A DNA stretch of 64,000 nt from Ignavibacteriaceae bacterium (GCA_023229425.1 JALNZG010000004.1:168929-232928), one strand, 5' to 3'. Counted from the first letter of the stretch, positions 45,519 to 54,665 are shown. Program-made: numbers and translations. The notes: generated by a model from the sequence alone, not told the origin.

Positions 45519-48500
45519 ATGAGATCAAAACTTATTATTATAGTAACAGCCCTAGTTTTAATTATAACAAGTTTCTTACTATTCAAATTAAGCATTTCAA
45601 GTAAAGAAGAAGTTTTCGAAAGGTTTCGCGCCGGACAGATTGCCACTTCCCGCGAGATTGTTAAGGACATAAAGATTTTCTTTAACGAAAAAGTCCAAGG
45701 ATTGAAAATACTCTCATCCTATCCTTCTCTTCAGAATAGCGATGTTAAGCAGATAACAATAGACATTTCAAAATTTTTCGATTACTCATCAACTAATAAT
45801 ATAAAATCGATTAGTGTTTATAACGAAATAGGTACAATCATCTATTCGGTTAACAAAAATGCAGTAGGACGAAATTATTCTCAAAGCGATTTTCTTAAAT
45901 GGGCAGTTAAAAAGGAAAACATGGGGAATCAGTTTGTTTCTCAATTGACAAAAATGCCCAATGATCCAAAAACAAATTTGTCCAATTCACAATTTCTTTT
46001 AGTCTCTCCTATTTACAGAATAGTTAAGTATCCTACTTTAACTTATAAGTATGTAGGTGCTATTACATTCACCATTAATATGGAAGAACTCCTTTCTACA
46101 GTTTATCCGATTGATAGTTATAATACTAAAAATGAAAATGTAATGATTTTAGACAGTAACAAAACAGTATTATTTCACTCCGAACATCCGGGAATGATTT
46201 TGAAAAATATCCGTCAGCAAGATGAAACATGTTTTCAGTGCCACACATCGTTCAAACATGTTGAAACAATACTTACAAAAAAGGAGGGAACAACTGAATA
46301 TATACTTAAAGAAGGACCAAAGAAGCTGGCAAGTTTTTCTTCATTCGAATTTAAAAATATCTCGTGGACGGTTGTTATAACCATTCCCATTGAAGAAGCT
46401 GAGGGCTTTTTTGATAAAAATCTTTCTCTGATTTTGATACTTGTCGGTATACTTGTCTTTACTCTAATAGGCGGCTCATTTCTAATTTATTTTTTTAACA
46501 ACCGGTTAAAAATTCAAGCTCAAGAAGAAGCAAAGTATTGGAAAGATAAACGAGAGTTAGAAGATCAAATCCGGGAAAGTGAAGAGAGATACCGCTCTAT
46601 TTCCCAAACAGCTAACGATGCAATTATTAATGCTGATAGCAAGGGAGTAATAATAGACTGGAACAAAGCAGCAGAAAAAATATTTGGCTATGAAAAAAAA
46701 GAAGTCATTGGAAAAACTTTGAATATTATTATTCCTGAACAGTACAGAAAAAAGCACATTGATGGAATGGAACGTTTACTACAAGGCGGCGAACCTCATA
46801 TCGTTGGCAAAACAATAGAATTGCATGGATTACATAAAAACGGAAAAATATTTCCTTTGGAGCTATCATTATCACAATGGCAATTTTCATCCGGCAAATT
46901 TTTCACAGGGATGATCCGTGATATCACCGAGCGGAAGAATGCAGAAAAAGAGCTTCTAAAATTATCAAGAGCAGTTGAACAAAGTCCGGTATCTATTATT
47001 GTTACAGATATAAGTGGAAACATAGAATATGTGAACCCAAAACTAACAGAAGTTACAGGCTATCAGCGCGAAGAAGTAATAGGAAAGAATCCTAGAATAT
47101 TTAGTTCAAGCGAAAAACCAAAAAGTGAGTATAAAGTTCTTTGGGATTCAATAACTTCCGGGAATGAATGGCGCGGTGAATTTCTTAGCAAAAAGAAGAA
47201 CGGTGAACTTTATTGGGAATCTGCATCAATCTCTCCAATCTTAAATGAAAACGGAATGATAACCCATTTTCTTGCAGTTAAAGAAGATATTACCGAGCGC
47301 AAGCTGGCAGAAGAAGCGATCCTGAAACTAAGCTATCAAAACAAACTTATTCTGAATTCATTGGGAGAGGGAGTTTACGGTCTCGATAATTCAGGAAAAA
47401 CTTTTTTCATTAATCCGGCTGCTGCAGCAATGCTTGGCTACACAGTGGAAGAATTAATCGGCAAGTTCATGCACGAAATTATGCACCACACTAAAGCAGA
47501 CGGAACCCCATATCCCCACGAAGAATGCCTTATTTACGCTGCATTCAAAAACGGCGTAGAATATCGCGTAGTTGATGAGGTTTTTTGGAAAAAAGATGGA
47601 ACGAGCTTCCCTGTCGAATATGTGAGCACGCCGATTCAAGAGCATGACGTGTGGATTGGTGCGGTGGTCGTTTTCAAAGATATTACCGAACGCAAACGTT
47701 TCGGAGAAGAACTCCGCAAACTATCCCTTGCAGTTGAGCAAAGCCCCGCTTCGGTTGTTATTACTAATCTGCAAGGTGATATTGAATATGTGAATCTTAA
47801 ATTCTGTGAAGTTACGGGATATTCAAAAGAAGAAGCTTTCGGTAAAAACCCACGCATCTTAAATTCGGGGCAACAGGCTAAAACTGTCTATGAAGAACTG
47901 TGGAATACTATTTTGTCGGGCAAAGAGTGGGCAGGTGAGTTGCTGAATAAAAAGAAGAACGGTGAACTTTATTGGGAATCGGCATTAATCTCTCCAATCA
48001 TAAATGAGAAAGGAATTACAACGCATTTTCTTGCATTTAAAGAAGATATCACCGAGCGCAAGCGTGCCGAGCAGGAAATTATTTCTCAAAAAAATAGATT
48101 TGCCCAATTGTTCGAGAACTCCCCGATTGCAATTGCATTGTTAGACGATCAAGATAAAATTGTTCATATCAACGAATCGTTTTCAGAATTGTTCGGTTAT
48201 TTCTTCGAAGAAATTAAAGGACAGATGATAAATGACATAATAGTTTCTTCTGAATTGAAAGAAGAAGCAGAGACGTATTCAAATGAAACGCTGAGCGGTA
48301 ATCAGATCAATAAAGAAAGTTACCGTAAGAAAAAGGATGGCACACTTGTTTATGTTCAAATCGTTGGGGTACCTGTCATAGTAAATGATAAGACAGTTGG
48401 CATATATGGAATGTACGTTGATCTGACTCAGCGAAAAGATGCCGAAGAAAAAATGAAAGTTGCCAAAGAATTAGCCGAACAATCAAATAAAATGAAAGAC

Positions 48501-49604
48501 GCTTTTATTGCAAATATTTCGCATGAGATCAGAACTCCGCTCAACGGCATTTTGGGAATGTCAAACCTCATCAAAGAAATTTATTCACAAAATATGAGCG
48601 ATGAAGAAGAAGAGTACTTTAAAGCAATTGATAAATCCAGTGAAAGAATTATCAGAACAATTGATTTAATATTGAATTATTCGCAATTAGAAACCGGAAC
48701 ATTTAATTTTATTCCTAAGCAAATAGAACTTTCCACGCTTTGCAAGAATTTGGTTAGTAAATTCTTTACCACCGTTAAATCAAAATCACTCTCTCTTTCA
48801 TTCGACAACAAACTCGGGCAAGCATTTATTTCGGCTGATGAATATTCCATCAGCCAGGTAATATCCAATTTAATAGAAAATGCAATCATTTACACCGAGA
48901 GCGGATTTGTAAAGGTACAACTTTATCAAAGTGTGCAAAATGAAATTTTACTTGATGTATCTGACAGCGGTATTGGTATTGGGAGTGAATATTTAGCTCA
49001 CATCTTCGAATCATATAGACAAGAGCAAATGGGTTACAGCAGAGCTTACGAAGGTCTCGGACTCGGTCTTGCCGTAGTGAAAAAGATTTTGGACTTGCAC
49101 AATGCAAGCATCAAGGTGAAAAGCAAAAAGGGTGTAGGAACAACCTTTACTATCAATTTCGGAGAGAGCGTGAAGAACATCGAAGAGAAAACAATCATTA
49201 AAAATAACGCCGATAAAGTTGAAACTGCGGCGACAAAAATTGACCGCTTAGTGCTTCTCGTAGAAGATGACGACATAAATCAAGATATTATTAAAAAATT
49301 TGTTATTCAGAAGTATAGATGCATAGTAACAGCTTCCTACGATGGAGTAATGGAGATATTAAAAAATAATAAAGTTGATTTGATCTTGATGGATATTTCC
49401 CTCAAAGGCTCAATTGATGGTTTGGAAATAACTAAAGAACTAAAAGCATCTAAAGAATATAAGCATATACCGGTTATAGCAGAAACTGCACATGCGTTTG
49501 AACGTGATCGTATCTCAGCGCTTGCAGCAGGCTGTGATGATTATTTGTCAAAACCGTTTTCAATACATCAATTGTTTGGTAAAATTGACAAGTTTTTACA
49601 ATGA
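45519..49604 (+). CDS. membrane hybrid histidine kinase with periplasmic haem-c motif and five PAS domains
   Basis: This 1361-residue protein has a membrane helix at about 5-26, a periplasmic sensor to about 300, a second helix at about 301-327, then five PAS domains (about 350-960), HisKA with H1002 (NISHEIRTPLNG), HATPase (DSGIGI, GLGLGLAVVKK) and a receiver with D1292 (LILMDISLKG). The sensor holds CFQCH (C238, C241, H242), a c-type haem attachment motif, which suggests redox, NO or O2 sensing. PAS 2 and 4 are near copies (KKKNGELYWESA). GAGGA precedes the ATG. Outputs may include the two regulators upstream. Confidence 0.93.
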   Translation: MRSKLIIIVTALVLIITSFLLFKLSISSKEEVFERFRAGQIATSREIVKDIKIFFNEKVQGLKILSSYPSLQNSDVKQITIDISKFFDYSSTNNIKSISVYNEIGTIIYSVNKNAVGRNYSQSDFLKWAVKKENMGNQFVSQLTKMPNDPKTNLSNSQFLLVSPIYRIVKYPTLTYKYVGAITFTINMEELLSTVYPIDSYNTKNENVMILDSNKTVLFHSEHPGMILKNIRQQDETCFQCHTSFKHVETILTKKEGTTEYILKEGPKKLASFSSFEFKNISWTVVITIPIEEAEGFFDKNLSLILILVGILVFTLIGGSFLIYFFNNRLKIQAQEEAKYWKDKRELEDQIRESEERYRSISQTANDAIINADSKGVIIDWNKAAEKIFGYEKKEVIGKTLNIIIPEQYRKKHIDGMERLLQGGEPHIVGKTIELHGLHKNGKIFPLELSLSQWQFSSGKFFTGMIRDITERKNAEKELLKLSRAVEQSPVSIIVTDISGNIEYVNPKLTEVTGYQREEVIGKNPRIFSSSEKPKSEYKVLWDSITSGNEWRGEFLSKKKNGELYWESASISPILNENGMITHFLAVKEDITERKLAEEAILKLSYQNKLILNSLGEGVYGLDNSGKTFFINPAAAAMLGYTVEELIGKFMHEIMHHTKADGTPYPHEECLIYAAFKNGVEYRVVDEVFWKKDGTSFPVEYVSTPIQEHDVWIGAVVVFKDITERKRFGEELRKLSLAVEQSPASVVITNLQGDIEYVNLKFCEVTGYSKEEAFGKNPRILNSGQQAKTVYEELWNTILSGKEWAGELLNKKKNGELYWESALISPIINEKGITTHFLAFKEDITERKRAEQEIISQKNRFAQLFENSPIAIALLDDQDKIVHINESFSELFGYFFEEIKGQMINDIIVSSELKEEAETYSNETLSGNQINKESYRKKKDGTLVYVQIVGVPVIVNDKTVGIYGMYVDLTQRKDAEEKMKVAKELAEQSNKMKDAFIANISHEIRTPLNGILGMSNLIKEIYSQNMSDEEEEYFKAIDKSSERIIRTIDLILNYSQLETGTFNFIPKQIELSTLCKNLVSKFFTTVKSKSLSLSFDNKLGQAFISADEYSISQVISNLIENAIIYTESGFVKVQLYQSVQNEILLDVSDSGIGIGSEYLAHIFESYRQEQMGYSRAYEGLGLGLAVVKKILDLHNASIKVKSKKGVGTTFTINFGESVKNIEEKTIIKNNADKVETAATKIDRLVLLVEDDDINQDIIKKFVIQKYRCIVTASYDGVMEILKNNKVDLILMDISLKGSIDGLEITKELKASKEYKHIPVIAETAHAFERDRISALAAGCDDYLSKPFSIHQLFGKIDKFLQ

Positions 49605-49670
49605 GAATGGTTGTTAGATAAATCTATTTTGCTCTGCTTTGAAAAAAGTCTTAAAACCTCACTAAAAAAC

Positions 49671-49719
49671 TAATCCCTTTTTCATCCCTATGATGGATTG
49701 ATTTTCGCATTAAATAGTT
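49671..49719. repeat. 28-bp spacer repeat, copy 3
   Basis: TAATCCCTTTTTCATCCCTA followed by TGATGGATTGATT and then CGCATTAAATAGT follows the last kinase. With copies at 35415 and 36941 it confines the family, in this window, to the signalling cluster. Confidence 0.8.
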
Positions 49720-49734
49720 ATACTTTTTTATTGT

Positions 49735-49859
49735 AATAACTCACCTTACGCAAAAATTGTAGTACGAAGCGGTAGCTTCGTAAAAAACAATCATTTTATC
49801 GAAGCTTCGCTTCGATTTACAGTACAATTTCAGACTTCTGCTTAAGGTGAGGTAATAAG
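49735..49859. repeat. dispersed hairpin repeat with shared terminal signal, 'cgaagc' subclass
   Basis: The left end AATAACTCACCTTACGCA and the right end TGCTTAAGGTGAGGTAATAA are inverted. The interior has GTAGTACGAAGCGGTAGCTTC and TCGAAGCTTCGCTTCGA stretches that pair locally. It fills a large part of the 410-base spacer 49605-50014; no gene is seen there. Confidence 0.75.
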
Positions 49860-50014
49860 TAAAAAAATGTCCTGCAATGTATGAGCGGATGTTTCAATAA
49901 TGGCGCCTGATATAGTTGTTCGTTTTCTAATAATGTTGTTTCATTTGTGAAGAATTGTTGGAAAACTTAAGAAAAGAAGCAGAGGCAAACTATTAATTTG
50001 AGAAAGGAAATTTT

Positions 50015-50563
50015 ATGTTAAAGAAAGTAGTGATAGCATTTGGATTTACCATGTTGATGCTTATGCAGGTAAATGCGCAGAGCATAAACATCGGTCCGCT
50101 GATTGGCTTTCAAAAAGCCGCCGATGCCGACGAGGGGCAATTTTCAGGGGGAGCAGCCATGCGGTTGATGTTAACCCAAAGTATTGGTTTTGAAGCATCC
50201 ATCAACTATCGGACGGAAAAATATTTGAATGGAGCTTTGACCGTTAAGAGTTGGCCGATAATGATAACCGGTTTGTTTTACCCGATCCCAATAGTTTATG
50301 GAGCCATCGGCACCGGTTGGTATAACACAACGTTTGATTATGATCAGACCAGGTTTCCGTTTCAGTTTGTTGCAGACGAAACCAAGCAGAAAATCGGCTG
50401 GCATTTTGGCGGTGGATTGGAGTTGCCCATAGGCACAAATTCCATATTAACGGCCGATATCCGATATGTTTTTATTGATTATGACTTTAATAGCATACCG
50501 GGATTAGGCGACAAGAATAGCGACTTCTATGTCTTCTCCGTTGGGTTACTTTTTGGTTTATAA
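50015..50563 (+). CDS. small outer-membrane beta-barrel protein
   Basis: This 182-residue protein has a signal peptide (1-21, ending NAQ) and eight or so amphipathic strands (for example SIGFEASINYRTEKY, ILTADIRYVFIDYDF), ending in FSVGLLFGL, the aromatic-poor but typical strand of OmpW/OmpA-like barrels. AAAGGA lies close before the ATG. It opens the likely stress module, 59 bases ahead of the PRC-barrel gene. Specific function unknown. Confidence 0.8.
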   Translation: MLKKVVIAFGFTMLMLMQVNAQSINIGPLIGFQKAADADEGQFSGGAAMRLMLTQSIGFEASINYRTEKYLNGALTVKSWPIMITGLFYPIPIVYGAIGTGWYNTTFDYDQTRFPFQFVADETKQKIGWHFGGGLELPIGTNSILTADIRYVFIDYDFNSIPGLGDKNSDFYVFSVGLLFGL

Positions 50564-50621
50564 ATTGTTCTTCTAGTAAGAAGAGTTCCTTGAAAAAAAC
50601 AAATATTAAAAAGGAGTCATT

Positions 50622-51377
50622 ATGCAACGCAGTGTAAATAGTCTAATTGGATACACCATCAAGGCAAAAGATGGTGAGCTTGGAAAAGTAAGTGAGTTCT
50701 ACTTTGATGATCATACATGGTCAATCCGCTACTTGGTCGTAGAAACCGGTAGCTGGTTTGATGAGCGGAAAGTAATTATTCCTCACGCATCATTGGGCTT
50801 AACTGATTGGAAGTCTCAAACATTCCAAGTAAATCTAACCATGGACCAGATTCGCAACAGCCCTGATTTTGAAACAAAAAAAACCGTATCACGACAAAAC
50901 GAAATTAAATTGTATACACATTATGGATTACCGATTTATTGGGATAATGTGTTTTACGATGGATTTGGAATGGGACCCTATGTTCCAATCCCCGATATCG
51001 AACCAGTGAAGGAAGAAAAGAAATCTACTAAAAAACCTCCTGATGATCCACATTTACGAAGCACAGAGAATGTCGAGGGATACTATATTCATGCTAATGA
51101 CGGGGAGATAGGACATGTGGAAGATTATATAGTTGATGACGAAAAGTGGAATATTCGTTTCATCGTTGTAGATACAACCAACTGGCTGCCGGGAAGAAAA
51201 GTTCTTGTTTTGCCACATTGGATTAAACGTATTGATTGGGGAGAATCAAAAGTTTATGTTGATCTCATGAGGGAAACCATTAAAAATAGTCCCGAATTTG
51301 ACCCTGCTCTAGCGATAGGTATTGATTACCAAAGAGCACTCTTCGACCATTACGGAGAAAATGTAGAACCATGGTAG
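50622..51377 (+). CDS. double PRC-barrel domain protein
   Basis: This 251-residue protein contains two PRC-barrel units: residues about 5-85 (NSLIGYTIKAKDGELGKVSE, RYLVVETGSW, RKVIIPHASL) and about 145-225 (VEGYYIHANDGEIGHVEDYI, RFIVVDTTNWLPGRKVLVLP). They are joined by a Lys/Pro-rich linker. PRC barrels bind partner proteins or RNA and occur in many general-stress loci. Strong AAGGAG ribosome site. Presumed cytoplasmic or membrane-associated; no catalytic residues. Confidence 0.9.
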   Translation: MQRSVNSLIGYTIKAKDGELGKVSEFYFDDHTWSIRYLVVETGSWFDERKVIIPHASLGLTDWKSQTFQVNLTMDQIRNSPDFETKKTVSRQNEIKLYTHYGLPIYWDNVFYDGFGMGPYVPIPDIEPVKEEKKSTKKPPDDPHLRSTENVEGYYIHANDGEIGHVEDYIVDDEKWNIRFIVVDTTNWLPGRKVLVLPHWIKRIDWGESKVYVDLMRETIKNSPEFDPALAIGIDYQRALFDHYGENVEPW

Positions 51378-51513
51378 CAGAATTAATTTCGTTAGGTGAT
51401 GCGGGAGTGAAAAAGAATATATTTTGCTTCCTCATCTGTGTGCAAACTCGATCAAAAATTACAGAAGTATCTTATACATCATTCTTGAACATTAAAATGA
51501 GGGTTGGGAAATT

Positions 51514-53181
51514 ATGATAAATTCGGAAATCACTATTGCAGAATATCTATTAATCCGTTTGAAGGAGATCGGAGTGGACCACCTTTTTGGTGTGCCGGGA
51601 GATTTTGTATTGGGTTTCTTCAACCAGGTTCTGAAGAGCGATATAAAATATGTCGGCACATGTAATGAACTTAACGCGGCTTATGCTGCCGATGGTTACG
51701 CACGTATTCGTGGTGTCGGCGCATTCTCTTCTACTTATGGTGTAGGAGAATTGAGCGCTATCAACGGTGTGGCAGGCGCATTCGCAGAACGCGTTCCGGT
51801 AGTAGTAATCACCGGTTCGCCTGCAACAATTAATTTCCGAACACGCCCTTTATTGCATCATACTCTTGGTGATTATCAAATCCCATTGAGGATGTATGAA
51901 AAAATTACGGTTGCTTCAACCCAACTTGTTTCCGCTGAAACAGCTCCGGCTGAGATCGATCGGGTATTGACTGCATGTCTTACTCATCAACAACCGGTTT
52001 ACATTAGTCTCCCCGCGGATGTGGTGATGATGAAATGTAATCGGCCGGATACTTTCCATTTCCCAACACACCCAAAGAGTAATCCGGAAGCGCTTGAAGA
52101 GGCGATAAGAGAAACCGTGAAGATGCTTGACAAGGCAGAGAAGCCCGTGGTTATAGGCGATGTGGAGTTGGTGCGTTTCAAACTGCAAAAGGATTTCGAA
52201 GATTTTATAAACAAAACAGGTTTCCCATTTGTAACCCAGATGTTAGGGAAGACACTAATTTCAGAGCACCATCCGCAATTCATTGGATTGTATGAGGGTG
52301 ATCGCAGCCGGGAATATGTACGGAATCGTGTAGAATCTGCGGATTGTATTTTACAACTTGGGGCATTGAAGACCGATTTTAACACAGGTGGTTTCACAAC
52401 AAATCTTGATGACTCAAAAATGATCAGCGCAAACATCGGTTACGTTAAAATCAAACATCATTTTTATGAGAATGTACATCTTCATGATTTTATCCTTGGA
52501 CTAACAGAAAAGCTTTCTCATCGAGATTCTGCAACTTTGGATATCCAATGCGCCAAGGATAGTTGTGTGCACCGGCATTCGATTCCGTATGAGCCTGATC
52601 CTCCGCAACCACTCACCATCAAACGTTTCTTTGATCGTATGAGTCATTTTATTGTTGACAATTCAATCGTCATTGCTGAAACGGGAGTCTCCCTTTTCAG
52701 TGCAGCGGAGATGCACATGCCGGAAGGATCAACATTTATCGGGCAGACTTTTTACGGATCGATCGGTTATACAGTCGGTGCAACATTAGGCGCAAGTTTG
52801 GCGGCGAAAGATCGGAAAGTAATTTTATTTGTTGGTGACGGTTCTTTTCAAGTGACCTGTCAGGATATTTCAACAATGATCCGGAATAAACTCAAACCGA
52901 TCATCTTTCTCATCAACAATGATGGCTATACAATTGAGCGAGTGATTGTTGATCGTCCGTATAACGATCTCCAACCTTGGCACTATCATAAGCTTGTGGA
53001 CGTATTCGGAGGAGGACTTGGGCTTGATGTCCGCACCGAAGGTGAACTTGAAGAAGCATTACGGAAAGCTGCAATCGCCGATGGTCTAGTATTCATTGAA
53101 ATTCACACAGGACGGATGGATTGCCCCGAATCTCTTCGCAGTGCAGGTAAATCAATGGCAAAGATAAATCAGTTAGAATAG
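51514..53181 (+). CDS. thiamine-diphosphate decarboxylase (pyruvate/indolepyruvate decarboxylase family)
   Basis: This 555-residue ThDP enzyme decarboxylates a 2-keto acid to an aldehyde. E52 (CNELNAAYAADGYAR) activates the cofactor, H115-H116 (LLHHTLGD) is the catalytic pair of pyruvate and indolepyruvate decarboxylases, and the ThDP/Mg site is GDGSFQVTCQ with NND. Length fits. Pyruvate, phenylpyruvate and indolepyruvate all remain possible substrates. Such enzymes are uncommon in bacteria. Decarboxylation takes up a proton, which would fit the H+-ATPase nearby if this is an acid-stress module. Confidence 0.9.
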   Translation: MINSEITIAEYLLIRLKEIGVDHLFGVPGDFVLGFFNQVLKSDIKYVGTCNELNAAYAADGYARIRGVGAFSSTYGVGELSAINGVAGAFAERVPVVVITGSPATINFRTRPLLHHTLGDYQIPLRMYEKITVASTQLVSAETAPAEIDRVLTACLTHQQPVYISLPADVVMMKCNRPDTFHFPTHPKSNPEALEEAIRETVKMLDKAEKPVVIGDVELVRFKLQKDFEDFINKTGFPFVTQMLGKTLISEHHPQFIGLYEGDRSREYVRNRVESADCILQLGALKTDFNTGGFTTNLDDSKMISANIGYVKIKHHFYENVHLHDFILGLTEKLSHRDSATLDIQCAKDSCVHRHSIPYEPDPPQPLTIKRFFDRMSHFIVDNSIVIAETGVSLFSAAEMHMPEGSTFIGQTFYGSIGYTVGATLGASLAAKDRKVILFVGDGSFQVTCQDISTMIRNKLKPIIFLINNDGYTIERVIVDRPYNDLQPWHYHKLVDVFGGGLGLDVRTEGELEEALRKAAIADGLVFIEIHTGRMDCPESLRSAGKSMAKINQLE

Positions 53182-53182
53182 T

Positions 53183-53335
53183 AATTAACTGAAGTTACGC
53201 AGATTGTGATTTCTTAGTGTCTTTGTGACTTGGTGGCAAGAGAAAAAAAAAGAAATTGAGCCACAAAGGCACTAAGTCACCAAGTTTCGCAAAGGAAAAT
53301 TCATAATATTCAATTCATGCGTAACTTCAGTAATT
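53183..53335. repeat. dispersed hairpin repeat with perfect 14-bp terminal inverted repeats
   Basis: ACTGAAGTTACGCA at 53188-53201 and TGCGTAACTTCAGT at 53318-53331 are perfect inverted repeats, extended by flanking AATTA/TAATT. The interior (CTTAGTGTCTTTGTGACTTG, then GCCACAAAGGCACTAAGTCA) is itself inverted and matches the element at 13650-13722. The layout is like a small non-autonomous element. Confidence 0.85.
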
Positions 53336-53355
53336 AAAAAAATTAAGAAGGAAAA

Positions 53356-53460
53356 ATGAAAATTCAATGCAACAGCAAATCAACAAATATTACTTCTTTA
53401 CAAAACGAACCTGGAATACCGGATGAAGAGCGAATGAAAAATGTTAAAATCAACAATTAA
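53356..53460 (+). CDS. possible 34-residue leader peptide before the iron permease gene
   Basis: A short frame MKIQCNSKSTNITSLQNE... has a strong AAGGA site five bases before its ATG, better than that of the following gene. It ends 20 bases inside the next gene in another frame, so translational coupling is possible. No family recognised; could be chance. Confidence 0.3.
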   Translation: MKIQCNSKSTNITSLQNEPGIPDEERMKNVKINN

Positions 53461-53869
53461 AAAACGCATTAAAAGACATGAAAAAATTTACAGACATACT
53501 GAGAAAGGTTTTGAAAAACTTACTTCGGTAGCAACTGCTATACTCGGGAACTCCATCACTTTTATTTTAGCTGTCTGCATGGTGATATTCTGGCTTAGTA
53601 ACAAGCGCTTCTACACTCAGGATATTCATGCCAGCATTGGAGATGTAATTCTTGCACTTACTTTTTTAAGTCTCTTTATTATCCAAAGATCATTCGTCCA
53701 TTTCTCCGCTTCGCTTCATCTAAAGGTGAATGAACTTGTGTCTTCACACGAACCAGCAAACAATGCTGTGATAAATGCAGAAAGAAAAACAGAAGAAGAG
53801 ATCATTGAACTTTCAAAAGAATATGAAGAACTCGTTGATCAGATAAAGAAGGAAGATGAAATATTATGA
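53441..53869 (+). CDS. low-affinity iron permease family protein
   Basis: This 142-residue protein has two membrane helices at about 27-47 and 63-83 and the family pattern (FEKLTSVATAILGNSITFILAV, then IGDVILALTFLSLFIIQRS), followed by an acidic helical tail. Members of this family (PF04120) are called low-affinity iron permeases after fungal Fet4, but bacterial short forms have unproven function. They are frequent in general-stress gene clusters. Confidence 0.85.
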   Translation: MLKSTIKKRIKRHEKIYRHTEKGFEKLTSVATAILGNSITFILAVCMVIFWLSNKRFYTQDIHASIGDVILALTFLSLFIIQRSFVHFSASLHLKVNELVSSHEPANNAVINAERKTEEEIIELSKEYEELVDQIKKEDEIL

Positions 53870-54031
53870 ACCAATTTTCACGCATTCCTTTAAAGTTTTT
53901 CTGTAAAATTGTCTTGACCTCATGGCGCGAATTATTCTTGACAGATTTTGTTGAGAAGAAATATTTATCAAAGAAGTTTTTTGGAAAAATAGTTTTTGAA
54001 ATTAGTTGACAAAAAATAAAAGAGATATACT

Positions 54032-54529
54032 ATGAAAACAGATCTATTGGAGAACGACCAGAGTTTGCTGCCCCCGGCTGATCTCGCAACAGAAATCCAG
54101 GGTTTGCAAGAAGAGCTATTAAACGAACGTGATCGGCATCTCCGTTCACTTGCAGACTTCAAGAATTATCGTCGCCGCACTGAGCAGGATATGGATAAAC
54201 TTGCGGAAGAAGGTAAACGAAGTCTGTTGCTTGGATTGTTAGAGGTCATCGATGACATTGAAAATGCATTGCAATATATAAACGATGCAGACCAACCTTT
54301 TGCTAAAGGGTTGAGGAACATCCACAAGAAATTTCTTACATTGTTGGAAGTGCAGGGAGTAATTCCTTTCGAAAGTCTCGGAAATCTTTTCAACCATAAT
54401 TTGCATGAAGCCGTAGCGATGGAGAAAAATGAAGGTGGCGAGCAAGGCGTGGTTGTTGATGATCTGCGTCGCGGTTATCTCTGGAAAAATGAATTACTTC
54501 GTCCGTCACAAGTGCGTGTTGCTGAATAA
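54032..54529 (+). CDS. grpE: GrpE nucleotide-exchange factor
   Basis: This 165-residue protein has the GrpE layout: a long N-terminal coiled coil (about 20-60, LRSLADFKNYRRRTEQDMDK), the helical dimer part (LGLLEVIDDIENAL) and a beta domain (NHNLHEAVAM, GYLWKNELLRPSQVRV). It releases ADP from DnaK. No dnaK lies here, so it would serve a DnaK encoded elsewhere, or be a second copy for the CbpA downstream. Its stop codon lies within the terminal repeat of a spacer element. Confidence 0.92.
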   Translation: MKTDLLENDQSLLPPADLATEIQGLQEELLNERDRHLRSLADFKNYRRRTEQDMDKLAEEGKRSLLLGLLEVIDDIENALQYINDADQPFAKGLRNIHKKFLTLLEVQGVIPFESLGNLFNHNLHEAVAMEKNEGGEQGVVVDDLRRGYLWKNELLRPSQVRVAE

Positions 54530-54665
54530 CTCATCTTACGCGGTGACTATTGAAAAATCGTCTTAATCTTACTCGTTTTTCTGTAATTTAAGCAGATTAA
54601 GAAAAAGATTACGAGTACGATTAAGAAACCAATTCAACCTTTTGCGTAATGTGACTGAATAATAA
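54525..54665. repeat. dispersed hairpin repeat with shared terminal signal, 'gattaagattacg' subclass
   Basis: The left end AATAACTCATCTTACGC contains the grpE stop, and the right end TTGCGTAATGTGACTGAATA is its degenerate inverse. Inside, CTTAATCTTACTCG and CGAGTACGATTAAG pair at 13 of 14 positions. The following spacer to 54816 has AT-rich simple sequence at 54755-54805. Confidence 0.75.
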
